64,000 bases of DNA from Fimbriimonadaceae bacterium (GTDB lineage: Bacteria; Armatimonadota; Fimbriimonadia; Fimbriimonadales; Fimbriimonadaceae). Shown here piece after piece: positions 57,924-64,000 of the stretch (position 1 is the first letter of the stretch; each line of letters begins with the position of its first letter). The notes beneath the pieces were generated by a model. It made no database searches. It was given only the letters and a program-made list of their open reading frames with translations, and was not told the DNA's origin. The stretch covers positions 1,739,362 through 1,803,361 of the forward strand of contig CP075364.1 of NCBI GenBank assembly GCA_019454105.1, in the 5' to 3' direction. Both the position numbers and the translations under genes were made by a program.

Positions 57924-59045
57924 CTACCGGCGGCGAATCAACAATCTTCTCAGCAAGACATAAACGATGACAATGGGGATGGCCACGACCGTCACCACGG
58001 CCACCGCGACCCCAAAGCCAAACGCCTTCTCCAACACGGCCACCGGAATCAAAGGCTCAATCGACCGCAGATCGACTCGAGGCACTTCCTTGTAGCCCTC
58101 CCAGAACCTTGGATCGTCGTCCGGATGCCTTCCCTCTTTGAGTCTGGCTAGGACGAACTCGGTGCGGTGGCGTCGAAACTCCTCGGCGTTCTTCGATAGG
58201 GCCTTGAACTGTGCCTCAAGGGTCTTCGAGTCCCTCGGCATGTATCCGGCGATTTGAACTTCTGACAGGAGCACCGGCTTGCCCTTCGCCGCGAGTTCCT
58301 TGTCCCTCAACTCGGCCAAACCCAAGATGTGCCCGTCAGTACGCCTTTGGGTGGTCGCAAGGGCCCGTACCAGATCGCGATTGTCGGGCCCGCTGCCCAC
58401 GGCCATGATGGCGATGACGCCTTCGGCGAGTTCATCGCTCTTGAACTCCTTGGCAAGATCCCTCCAAGACTTACCCCGCACCGTCACAGCGGGGTAGTTC
58501 GGCGAACCTGAGCTTGCCAGCAACCAGCGCACCAAGGCCAACTGCACCCTTTCCCGGCCAAAGTGCGCCTCAGGATTGATCTTGACCGCAGTCTCAAGCT
58601 CACTGTAGCCTTCTTCAAGAAGCTCCGTGCCACCTGGCTTTGTCAGGAGCCATTCATGGACGAGCACGGTACCGAGGTTGGCGTGGTACCGGTACCAAGG
58701 GTCGCGGGTCGGATGCGACGTCGGCTGGACCTTGTCGGCGACCATTTGGGCCCGCTTCTTCTCAAGGATCGCGCGGGCCTGCTGGAATTGACCGAGCTTG
58801 TCGAAGGCGACGGCCAGGTTGTCGTAGGCCTCGTAATCGCCCGGATCTTGGGCCAGCCTCGCCAGTGACAGAGGGATGCGGGCCTCGTAGTACTCGGGCG
58901 GATTGACGGCGACCCTCCCGACGATCGCGTCTACGACGCTCGGGAGCCCCTTCGCCTCGACAGAGAGGGTGTCGTCGTCCCAGAGGCAGGCCAAAGCGAA
59001 AGTCGCATGCGAGAGGATCGCGATCACGAGAGCGAGTTTTGACAA
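57924..59045 (-). CDS. Exported TPR protein with C-terminal anchor
   Basis: 373 residues. A signal peptide (MSKLALVIAILSHATFALACL) gives a mature N-terminal cysteine-containing start (ACLWDDDTLS), possibly lipid-modified. Tetratricopeptide-like helices dominate (PGDYEAYDNLAVAFDKLGQFQQARAILEKKRAQM; YRYHANLGTVLVHEWLL), and a membrane helix near the C-terminus (VAVAVVTVVAIPIVIVYVLL) is followed by a basic tail RRLLIRRR, so the bulk is extracytoplasmic with both ends at the membrane. Likely a scaffold; no enzymatic motif. The small gene at 59058 ends 12 nt upstream of it. Confidence 0.8.
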   Translation of the reverse strand: MSKLALVIAILSHATFALACLWDDDTLSVEAKGLPSVVDAIVGRVAVNPPEYYEARIPLSLARLAQDPGDYEAYDNLAVAFDKLGQFQQARAILEKKRAQMVADKVQPTSHPTRDPWYRYHANLGTVLVHEWLLTKPGGTELLEEGYSELETAVKINPEAHFGRERVQLALVRWLLASSGSPNYPAVTVRGKSWRDLAKEFKSDELAEGVIAIMAVGSGPDNRDLVRALATTQRRTDGHILGLAELRDKELAAKGKPVLLSEVQIAGYMPRDSKTLEAQFKALSKNAEEFRRHRTEFVLARLKEGRHPDDDPRFWEGYKEVPRVDLRSIEPLIPVAVLEKAFGFGVAVAVVTVVAIPIVIVYVLLRRLLIRRR

Positions 59046-59057
59046 GGTGGAGCCTCC

Positions 59058-59270
59058 TCACTTCCTGAGACGTCTCGGAATCCTCAGAATGTTCGGCCCG
59101 CCCTCATGACAGAACCGGAACTGCCACCCTCCCCGCTGGCCGAGCCTGACCAAAGGTCGGTGGATCTCCGGGCCAACGATCACGACCGCCGCGAACCGGT
59201 CTTGAAGACCGATTGCGACGGGTCGGGGTGGGAACACTCGTTGCCACCATGGCAAGGTCGCGTCGGCCAT
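59058..59270 (-). CDS. Small basic protein of unknown function
   Basis: 70 residues from the ATG at 59270. Rich in R, G and hydrophobics (MADATLPWWQRVFPPRPVAIGLQDRFAAVVIVGPEIHRPLVRLGQRGGWQFRFCHEGGPNILRIPRRLRK), with one cysteine and no membrane helix. It reads like a genuine small ORF, tightly packed against the TPR gene (12-nt gap) on the same strand. No homology or function can be given; a chance open frame remains possible. Confidence 0.45.
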   Translation of the reverse strand: MADATLPWWQRVFPPRPVAIGLQDRFAAVVIVGPEIHRPLVRLGQRGGWQFRFCHEGGPNILRIPRRLRK

Positions 59271-59370
59271 GGTGTCTGGACGCTCCTTGAGGCATTCCAA
59301 GGTCGGGCGAGCCGGAGAACCGGAACGGGAGACAACCCTGAAACGTTACGCCATTCGAGGGTTCATCATC

Positions 59371-60243
59371 ATGCCCGAATCACGTTTGTTGCCAGTTCTC
59401 GTCTCCGTCGCTGTCCTTGTGGCCGTCTCCGGTTGTGGGTCTGCGGGCTCGTCTTATCGCGGAGACGCAGGCGCCGCCCCGATGTCCATGGAGACGGCCG
59501 AATACTCGGGAGACGCCAAAGGGAGCGTCGTCCAGGGGCCCCGGTCGGTCGTCCGGACGGCCTCGATGCAGGTCAAAGTCGGCGATCTCCGAAAGGCCGA
59601 CTCGGACGCCCGCGCGGAAGTCTCCAAGATGGGTGGCTTTATCGACTCTTCCCAACGCGCCGGCTTGGACACGGGCTCGCCCCAGGTCACTCTCGTCGCC
59701 CGCGTCCCTGTCGCCAAATTTGATCAAGCCATGAAGGCGTTCGAAGGACTCGGGACGCTTCTCAGCAGTCAAGAGCGTTCCGAAGACGTGACCGTGACCC
59801 TGGCCGACCAAGAAGCCCGGCTCAAAACTATGCTTGCCCAAGAGGAGGCGTACCGGTCGATGCTCCGGGAGTCGCGCACCGTCAAGGACTCGATCGCGCT
59901 CCAAGACCGGCTTATGGAGCTCAGGGGCGAGATCGAGTCCCTAGCCGCTCAAAGAAGGGCCTTGGTGGGCCAGGCGACGATGTCCACGATCGATCTCACG
60001 CTCACGGCCCCGAACCAGCCCCCCGCCGCCATCACCGACAAGCAGGCGGCTGACGACGCTTGGACTTCGGCCAACGCCAGCTTTGACGCGTTCCGCCGGT
60101 CCCTGATGACTCAAGCGATCTTCGTGGCCGTCTATTGGCCCGTCTGGCTCGCCGTCTTGCTGCCGTTCGCCGCCTTTCTCTTCTATGGAGTCAGAGCCGG
60201 CCGCCGCGCCAAGGCGACGGCCCATTCAAACCAAACGACTTAG
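59371..60243 (+). CDS. DUF4349 lipoprotein with coiled-coil and C-terminal anchor
   Basis: 290 residues from the ATG at 59371, which yields a lipobox (VLVAVSGC). The mature protein shows the DUF4349 layout: SVVRTASMQVKVGDLRKADSDARAEVSKMGGFIDSSQRAGLDTGSPQVTLVARVPVAKFDQAMKAFEGLG, a central coiled coil (LADQEARLKTMLAQEEAYRSMLRESRTVKDSIALQDRLMELRGEIESLAAQRRAL), a STIDLTLTAP strand and a terminal membrane helix (YWPVWLAVLLPFAAFLFYGV). Function of the family is not established; it is common in envelope contexts. Overlaps the convergent DUF4397 gene by 4 nt. Confidence 0.85.
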   Translation: MPESRLLPVLVSVAVLVAVSGCGSAGSSYRGDAGAAPMSMETAEYSGDAKGSVVQGPRSVVRTASMQVKVGDLRKADSDARAEVSKMGGFIDSSQRAGLDTGSPQVTLVARVPVAKFDQAMKAFEGLGTLLSSQERSEDVTVTLADQEARLKTMLAQEEAYRSMLRESRTVKDSIALQDRLMELRGEIESLAAQRRALVGQATMSTIDLTLTAPNQPPAAITDKQAADDAWTSANASFDAFRRSLMTQAIFVAVYWPVWLAVLLPFAAFLFYGVRAGRRAKATAHSNQTT

Positions 60244-60950
60244 AACCGATCGTCCAGGATGACGGGGCGGCTCATCAGGTCAGGGCCCGCACCATCGATC
60301 AGGATGAACGTCTTCTTGTCCCGATTGTTGAAGGCGACAGTATCGCCTTGGCCGTCGTAACGGACGTTGTTCCGGTTCCCCGACTCGGTGACGATGATCC
60401 GCTTCGGCTCGATCGTTTGGCGCGAGGCGTACCCGGCGATGCCGCCGAAGTCGACGTTCAAGAACACGGCGTTGGTGGCGAACTGGTCTTGATTGACGCG
60501 GTTGAGATAGAAGTCACTTCGACCCGACGATTCAGCCGCCGCATTGATGACACGGACTTCCCAAGTGTTGTCCTGGGGCAACGTACGATCCTGGGCGAAA
60601 GTCTGGATCTGGAGCGGCGGCTGCCCGGCTCCCGGCACACGCTTGCCAGCCAGGATCATGAGGACACCGTCGCCTCCAAGTGAGATGTTCGCGGTTCGCA
60701 GCACCGTGTTCGTTCCGGCTCGCCGGAAGGTGACTGTGGCCCGGTCTCCCGAGGTAGAAAGGTTGTTGATCAGACTCCCGAACTGGCGGTTGGACGCCAC
60801 AACCTGGCCGTCGATCAGCACGTCCACCGCTCCCGCATCCTTCGACGCGAGCACGATCCAAAGGAGCCCACCCTTATTGGAGCCGCCACAACCAGCGACG
60901 AGCCCAAGGACCACCAGGGCGACAAAAACTATCAGCGACTTGAAACGCAT
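60240..60950 (-). CDS. DUF4397-type lipoprotein
   Basis: 236 residues with a lipobox (IVFVALVVLGLVAGC). Two beta-sandwich repeats of the DUF4397 kind follow: LLWIVLASKDAGAVDVLIDGQVVASNRQFGSLINNLSTSGDRATVTFRRAGTNTVL, then WEVRVINAAAESSGRSDFYLN...FGGIAGYASRQTIEPKRIIVTES. These Ig-like modules are usually found in surface lipoproteins of unknown role. Ends convergently with the DUF4349 gene and begins 33 nt downstream of the folD stop on the same strand. Confidence 0.85.
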   Translation of the reverse strand: MRFKSLIVFVALVVLGLVAGCGGSNKGGLLWIVLASKDAGAVDVLIDGQVVASNRQFGSLINNLSTSGDRATVTFRRAGTNTVLRTANISLGGDGVLMILAGKRVPGAGQPPLQIQTFAQDRTLPQDNTWEVRVINAAAESSGRSDFYLNRVNQDQFATNAVFLNVDFGGIAGYASRQTIEPKRIIVTESGNRNNVRYDGQGDTVAFNNRDKKTFILIDGAGPDLMSRPVILDDRF

Positions 60951-60983
60951 GGTGCTAGTTTACACCTGGCAGGAGTGACAGGA

Positions 60984-61847
60984 TCAAGCGTCCGACGACT
61001 CGGCCGCTGTCACTGTGTTCGCCAACAAACTTGCCACCGTCATCGGCCCCACTCCTCCCGGAACGGGCGTGATCCACGAGGCGACCTGGGAACACGACTC
61101 AAAATGGCAGTCGCCAACGTCCCTGTCGCGGCCATCGACCTTGTTGTAGCCAGCATCGACCACCACCACGCCTGGCTTGAGCCAATCGCCCCGAACCATC
61201 TCGGGCCGCCCGACCGCGGCGATCAGCACGTCGGCAGATCTGACAACATCTGGCAGGTCGCGAGTCCGCGAGTGGGCGATCGTGACCGTAGCGTTCTTCT
61301 CCAAGAGCATGAGGGCGGCGGGCTTGCCAAGAATGACACTTCGACCCACGACGACCGCTCGCCGGCCCTCGCACTCGATCCCATAGTGGTCGAGCAAGGT
61401 CATGACCCCGAGCGGCGTCGCACTCCTAAACCCGGCCTGACCCGCCGCCAGGCGCCCAAGGGAGGTCGGGGTGATCCCATCGACGTCCTTGTCCGGATCA
61501 AGGGACGCGAGCACAGTGGCCTCGTCCGCAGACTTGGGGAGCGGGTGCTGGATGAGGACGCCGTGTACCGCTGGGTCTTGATTGAGCCGCCACACGTGCT
61601 CGAGCACCCTGTCGGCCGGATCTCCCTCGTGAACCTCGAAGGTGCCGCTGTCGATCCCGGCCTCCTCCGCCCATCGCCGCTTCATCCTCACGTAGGCGAC
61701 GCTGGCCGGATCCTGGGCGGCCACGACCGCTTCCAGGCGGGGGACGATGCCACGGGACCGCAACCGGGCGGCTCGCCTCGCTACCTCCTGGCGCAACAGG
61801 CCCGATACGCTCTTTCCGTCCAGGATCTGGGCCCGCCTGCCTTCCAT
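60984..61847 (-). CDS. folD: Bifunctional methylenetetrahydrofolate dehydrogenase/cyclohydrolase
   Basis: 287 residues, typical FolD. It interconverts methylene-, methenyl- and formyl-tetrahydrofolate with NADP. Signatures: VAAQDPASVAYVRMKRRWAEEAGI (with the catalytic Lys region), GVLIQHPLPKSADEATVLASLDPDKDVDGITPTSLGRLAAGQAGFRSATPLGVMTLLDHYGI, VVVGRSVILGKPAALMLLEKNATVTIAHSRT and PVPGGVGPMTVASLLANTV. The frame begins at an ATG encoding MEGRRAQILDGKSV, the conserved opening. Divergent from ogt with ~95 nt between. Confidence 0.96.
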   Translation of the reverse strand: MEGRRAQILDGKSVSGLLRQEVARRAARLRSRGIVPRLEAVVAAQDPASVAYVRMKRRWAEEAGIDSGTFEVHEGDPADRVLEHVWRLNQDPAVHGVLIQHPLPKSADEATVLASLDPDKDVDGITPTSLGRLAAGQAGFRSATPLGVMTLLDHYGIECEGRRAVVVGRSVILGKPAALMLLEKNATVTIAHSRTRDLPDVVRSADVLIAAVGRPEMVRGDWLKPGVVVVDAGYNKVDGRDRDVGDCHFESCSQVASWITPVPGGVGPMTVASLLANTVTAAESSDA

Positions 61848-61942
61848 TCGTGCTCAGTGTCGCACATGGGGCGGCGAAGCCCAGGGCTCGCTCTTTCGGC
61901 TCGGCGATGCACGGTGACCGCGTTGCCTGGTAACACCGAACA

Positions 61943-62578
61943 ATGGATCCAACGATGACGGTCACGGCCGCGAGCGAATCATGGGATGCGCTGCTTGTGA
62001 GCCTGGGCGTCGCTCCCCGGCCGTCAGGCGAACCGGGCAATCTCCTCGTCTCTTGGTTCTCGAGCCCTCTAGGCCCGCTCTTGGCCGGAGCCACTGCCGA
62101 GGCACTTTGCCTGCTCGAATTCAGCGACCCAAAGAGGCTTGAAACCCAGTTGAAGGCTCTCCGGGGCCCTCTCGCGCTCCCAATAGCCATGGGCAGCAAC
62201 GCGATCCACGACCAAACGAAGGAAGAGCTCGATCGATACTTTCGAGGCGAGACCACGGGGTTCTCGGTTCCGACCGCCCGACCTGGCACCGCGTTTCAAC
62301 AGCGGGTCTGGGACCAGCTCCTTCAGATTCCCTATGGCGAGACCCGGTCGTACCAAGACCTGGCCCACGCTTTGGGTTCGCCCGGGGCCGTCCGAGCCGT
62401 TGGCCATGCGAACGCGCAGAACCGTCTCGCGATCGTTGTGCCGTGCCACCGGGTGGTCAACAAGGGCGGCGGGCTTGGGGGCTACGGCGGAGGGCTGCCC
62501 AATAAACGCCGCTTGCTCGAACTGGAGCAGAGCCACCGACCCAAGGCGTTGGGCGGGCTCTTCGCCAGCGTCGACTGA
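61943..62578 (+). CDS. ogt: Methylated-DNA-protein cysteine methyltransferase
   Basis: 211 residues; an ATG at 61955 is an alternative start. It transfers alkyl groups from O6-guanine to its own cysteine and is consumed in the process. The active-site motif IVVPCHRVVNKGG is intact, with GTAFQQRVWDQLLQIPYGETRSYQDLAHALGSPGAVRAVGHANAQN before it and GGLGGYGGGLPNKRRLLELE after. The N-terminal ~95 residues form the Ogt-specific domain, ruling out the shorter MGMT form. Single gene on this strand here. Confidence 0.95.
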   Translation: MDPTMTVTAASESWDALLVSLGVAPRPSGEPGNLLVSWFSSPLGPLLAGATAEALCLLEFSDPKRLETQLKALRGPLALPIAMGSNAIHDQTKEELDRYFRGETTGFSVPTARPGTAFQQRVWDQLLQIPYGETRSYQDLAHALGSPGAVRAVGHANAQNRLAIVVPCHRVVNKGGGLGGYGGGLPNKRRLLELEQSHRPKALGGLFASVD

Positions 62579-62590
62579 AGACCCTTGGTC

Positions 62591-63880
62591 TTATTCGGCC
62601 GAGGGCGGGCCTTCCCCAGGGGTTGAGACCAGCTTGAGCGTCGTCTCCCGGTCTCCAAACTTCTTGACAGCCTCGGCCAAGTCGACTCCGAACAGTTCTC
62701 GGAACTGTTCGTTGAGGGCCAAGAGCCGCCTGGCGTCGACGCCGCCGGAACCGGTCGGCGAGTCGATCACCGTCATCTTCTCGACCTTCGTCGTCGCGAT
62801 CAAGTCCGTGATCTGCCCGATGATCGGCACAAGCTTCTGCATCAAGAAGATCTCGCGGGCCTGGTCGCCCGCCTCGGACCACGACTTCGAGAGCTGCTTA
62901 AGGGCTTCGGCACGGGCCCTTCCGTCCTCGATGATAGGGGCCATGGACGCGATCGCTTTCTGCTCGATGGCTTCGCACTCGGCGCGGGCCGGGGCGAGCA
63001 CGTCGGCCTCCAACTTGCGCCTGATTTGCTCGACCCGGGCCGTCTGCACTTCGATTTCGGCCGTGGCCTGGGCGAGAAGGGCCGCGACCGCTGCCCGCTC
63101 TTCGGCGATGACCGCGTCACGCCGGGATATGGCATCGGTCAGCTGCTTTTCGCATTCCGCTTTGGCGACTTCGATCTGAGCTTGGATCTGGGCCTGGACT
63201 TCCTGCTGCTGGTTTTCAGCGACGCGCACGATGGAGTCGGCGCGGGCGACCGACTCGGCGATCCGGGCGTTTGAGAGAAGCTCGGCGTTGCGGATGCGCC
63301 CGATCGAGTCCAGGTACTTGACGTCGTCGGTGATGTTCTGGATCTTCAGCGTGTCGACGATCAAGCCGAGCGAGGTCATGTCCTGCTCGACCTCCTGCAC
63401 GAGCTTCTCGGCGAAGAGGTTCCGGTCCTCGTTGATCTGCTCTGGCGTCAGCGTCGCGAGCACGCCGCGCAAGGAACCCTCGAGGGTCGCTTTGGCGATG
63501 CCGATCACCTCCGCCCGCGTCTTGCCCAGAAAGCGCTCGATCGCGTTGTTCAGCACCGGCTCGTGCCCCGCGATCTTGACGTTGGCCACACCTTGGACGT
63601 TGAGCGGCACGCCGCCCCTGGCGTAGGCTCCATGGGCGCTCAGTTCGATGATCATGTTCGTCAGGTCGACGGAATCGACCCGCTCGATGAATGGCCTGCG
63701 CCAAGCGTTGCCGCCCTTGACGATCCGATAGCCGACCCGTCGCCCGCCGACGCTCCGAAACGAGCCGCTGAACACGAGCACCTGGTTGGGCTGGCAGACA
63801 TAAAGGAGGGCTTTAAGGCTCAGGAAGAACAGGACGATGCCCGCCCCAAAGAACCCCAGGGCGAGAGCCAAGATGTTCAC
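62591..63880 (-). CDS. Flotillin-like SPFH membrane protein
   Basis: 429 residues from a GTG at 63880 that overlaps the stop of the preceding gene (GTGA). An N-terminal helix (ILALALGFFGAGIVLFFLSLKALL) is followed by the SPFH domain (YRIVKGGNAWRRPFIERVDSVDLTNMIIELSAHGAYARGGVPLNVQGVANVKI) and a long coiled coil rich in Ala, Glu and Gln (AENQQQEVQAQIQAQIEVAKAECEKQLTDAISRRDAVIAEERAAVAALLAQATAEIEVQTARVEQIRRKLEAD). This is the flotillin/YuaG pattern of lipid-raft-like scaffolds. The product of the upstream gene shares its C-terminal type, so the two may form a hetero-oligomer. Confidence 0.92.
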   Translation of the reverse strand: MNILALALGFFGAGIVLFFLSLKALLYVCQPNQVLVFSGSFRSVGGRRVGYRIVKGGNAWRRPFIERVDSVDLTNMIIELSAHGAYARGGVPLNVQGVANVKIAGHEPVLNNAIERFLGKTRAEVIGIAKATLEGSLRGVLATLTPEQINEDRNLFAEKLVQEVEQDMTSLGLIVDTLKIQNITDDVKYLDSIGRIRNAELLSNARIAESVARADSIVRVAENQQQEVQAQIQAQIEVAKAECEKQLTDAISRRDAVIAEERAAVAALLAQATAEIEVQTARVEQIRRKLEADVLAPARAECEAIEQKAIASMAPIIEDGRARAEALKQLSKSWSEAGDQAREIFLMQKLVPIIGQITDLIATTKVEKMTVIDSPTGSGGVDARRLLALNEQFRELFGVDLAEAVKKFGDRETTLKLVSTPGEGPPSAE

Positions 63881-64000
63881 TTCTTACCTCCCTCTCCGGC
63901 GACCGACCCGGGGACATCGATCCCTGTCGTGGCCTTGACGGCGTCGAAAACGGTGTTGAGGATCTCGGGATAGGCGGCCACATAGTTCGGAAGGGTCTTC
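63877..64000 (-). CDS. C-terminal end of a second flotillin-like protein (5' part outside window)
   Basis: The minus-strand frame runs out of the window; 40 codons and the stop are visible. The end reads TLPNYVAAYPEILNTVFDAVKATTGIDVPGSVAGEGGKK, which is the characteristic C-terminal segment of flotillin/YuaG proteins. Its TGA (63879-63877) overlaps the GTG of the following flotillin gene, so the two are translationally coupled. Only the tail is visible, so the assignment is to family level. Confidence 0.75.
   Translation of the reverse strand, partial: KTLPNYVAAYPEILNTVFDAVKATTGIDVPGSVAGEGGKK

Overview
The window looks like a GC-rich, flagellated, diderm bacterium, most likely Armatimonadota (class Fimbriimonadia or a close relative). 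That placement is inferred from the mixture of outer-envelope genes (LptA/LptC-like protein, Lgt, many lipoproteins), FlhA, FtsZ, scattered pseudopilin-like genes and numerous exported proteins without recognisable domains. No rRNA, CRISPR array, transposase or phage gene was seen. Two tRNAs are present (CAU anticodon at 2671; Trp-CCA at 46907). Most genes sit in tight operons with 1-4 nt stop/start overlaps.

Layout. 1-443: end of a membrane protein. 460-1629: an exported thioredoxin-like protein whose frame is interrupted by one in-frame TGA that has the hallmarks of a selenocysteine codon. 2798-6675: a minus-strand operon (class II aldolase, hisS, exported beta-rich protein, coiled-coil membrane protein, degenerate J-domain protein). 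6790-10088: two poly-G-controlled operons, separated by a duplicated scrap of the flhA 3' end, then flhA. 12341-14643: exported M14 carboxypeptidase and M42 aminopeptidase. 14845-16456: second pseudopilin cassette, bracketed by dispersed repeats. 16899-22136: fused MFS/spermidine-synthase protein, a Ro60-like gene with a densely structured non-coding region upstream, and an SPFH protein. 22141-23709: third pseudopilin cassette. 23764-34499: long minus-strand series (phosphoesterase, matrixin-type protease, prfA, cysteine desulfurase, CPBP protease, LptA-like protein, lipoprotein, large exported protein), then another lipoprotein. 35886-43070: tyrS, MerR regulator, a large unknown gene translationally coupled to dapF, DtxR/MntR regulator, and a four-gene operon ending in a nitroreductase. 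43067-46905: ftsZ, purE, DinB protein, ECF sigma/anti-sigma pair. 47068-55458: seven-gene plus-strand operon (binding protein, MTA phosphorylase, HEAT protein, rpiB, three S41 proteases). 55439-64000: lgt, ubiD-like decarboxylase, TPR protein, DUF4349 and DUF4397 lipoproteins, folD, ogt and two flotillin-like genes.

The most striking signal is a three-gene module present three times in 15 kb (8640-10049, 14845-16422, 22141-23664), always on the minus strand and visibly less GC-rich than its surroundings. Each copy encodes a small cysteine-rich exported protein, a ~130-155 aa polytopic membrane protein and a type IV pseudopilin-like protein, with overlapping genes. Directly upstream of each copy, and of a further two-gene operon at 6790-8354, lies a homopolymeric G/C tract of 8-10 bases, the only runs that long I noticed in the window. 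In two cases the G tract lies exactly between a perfect TTGACA and a plausible -10 box, the classic architecture of a slipped-strand phase-variable promoter. I propose this is a family of phase-variable surface or secretion cassettes; the function is unknown.
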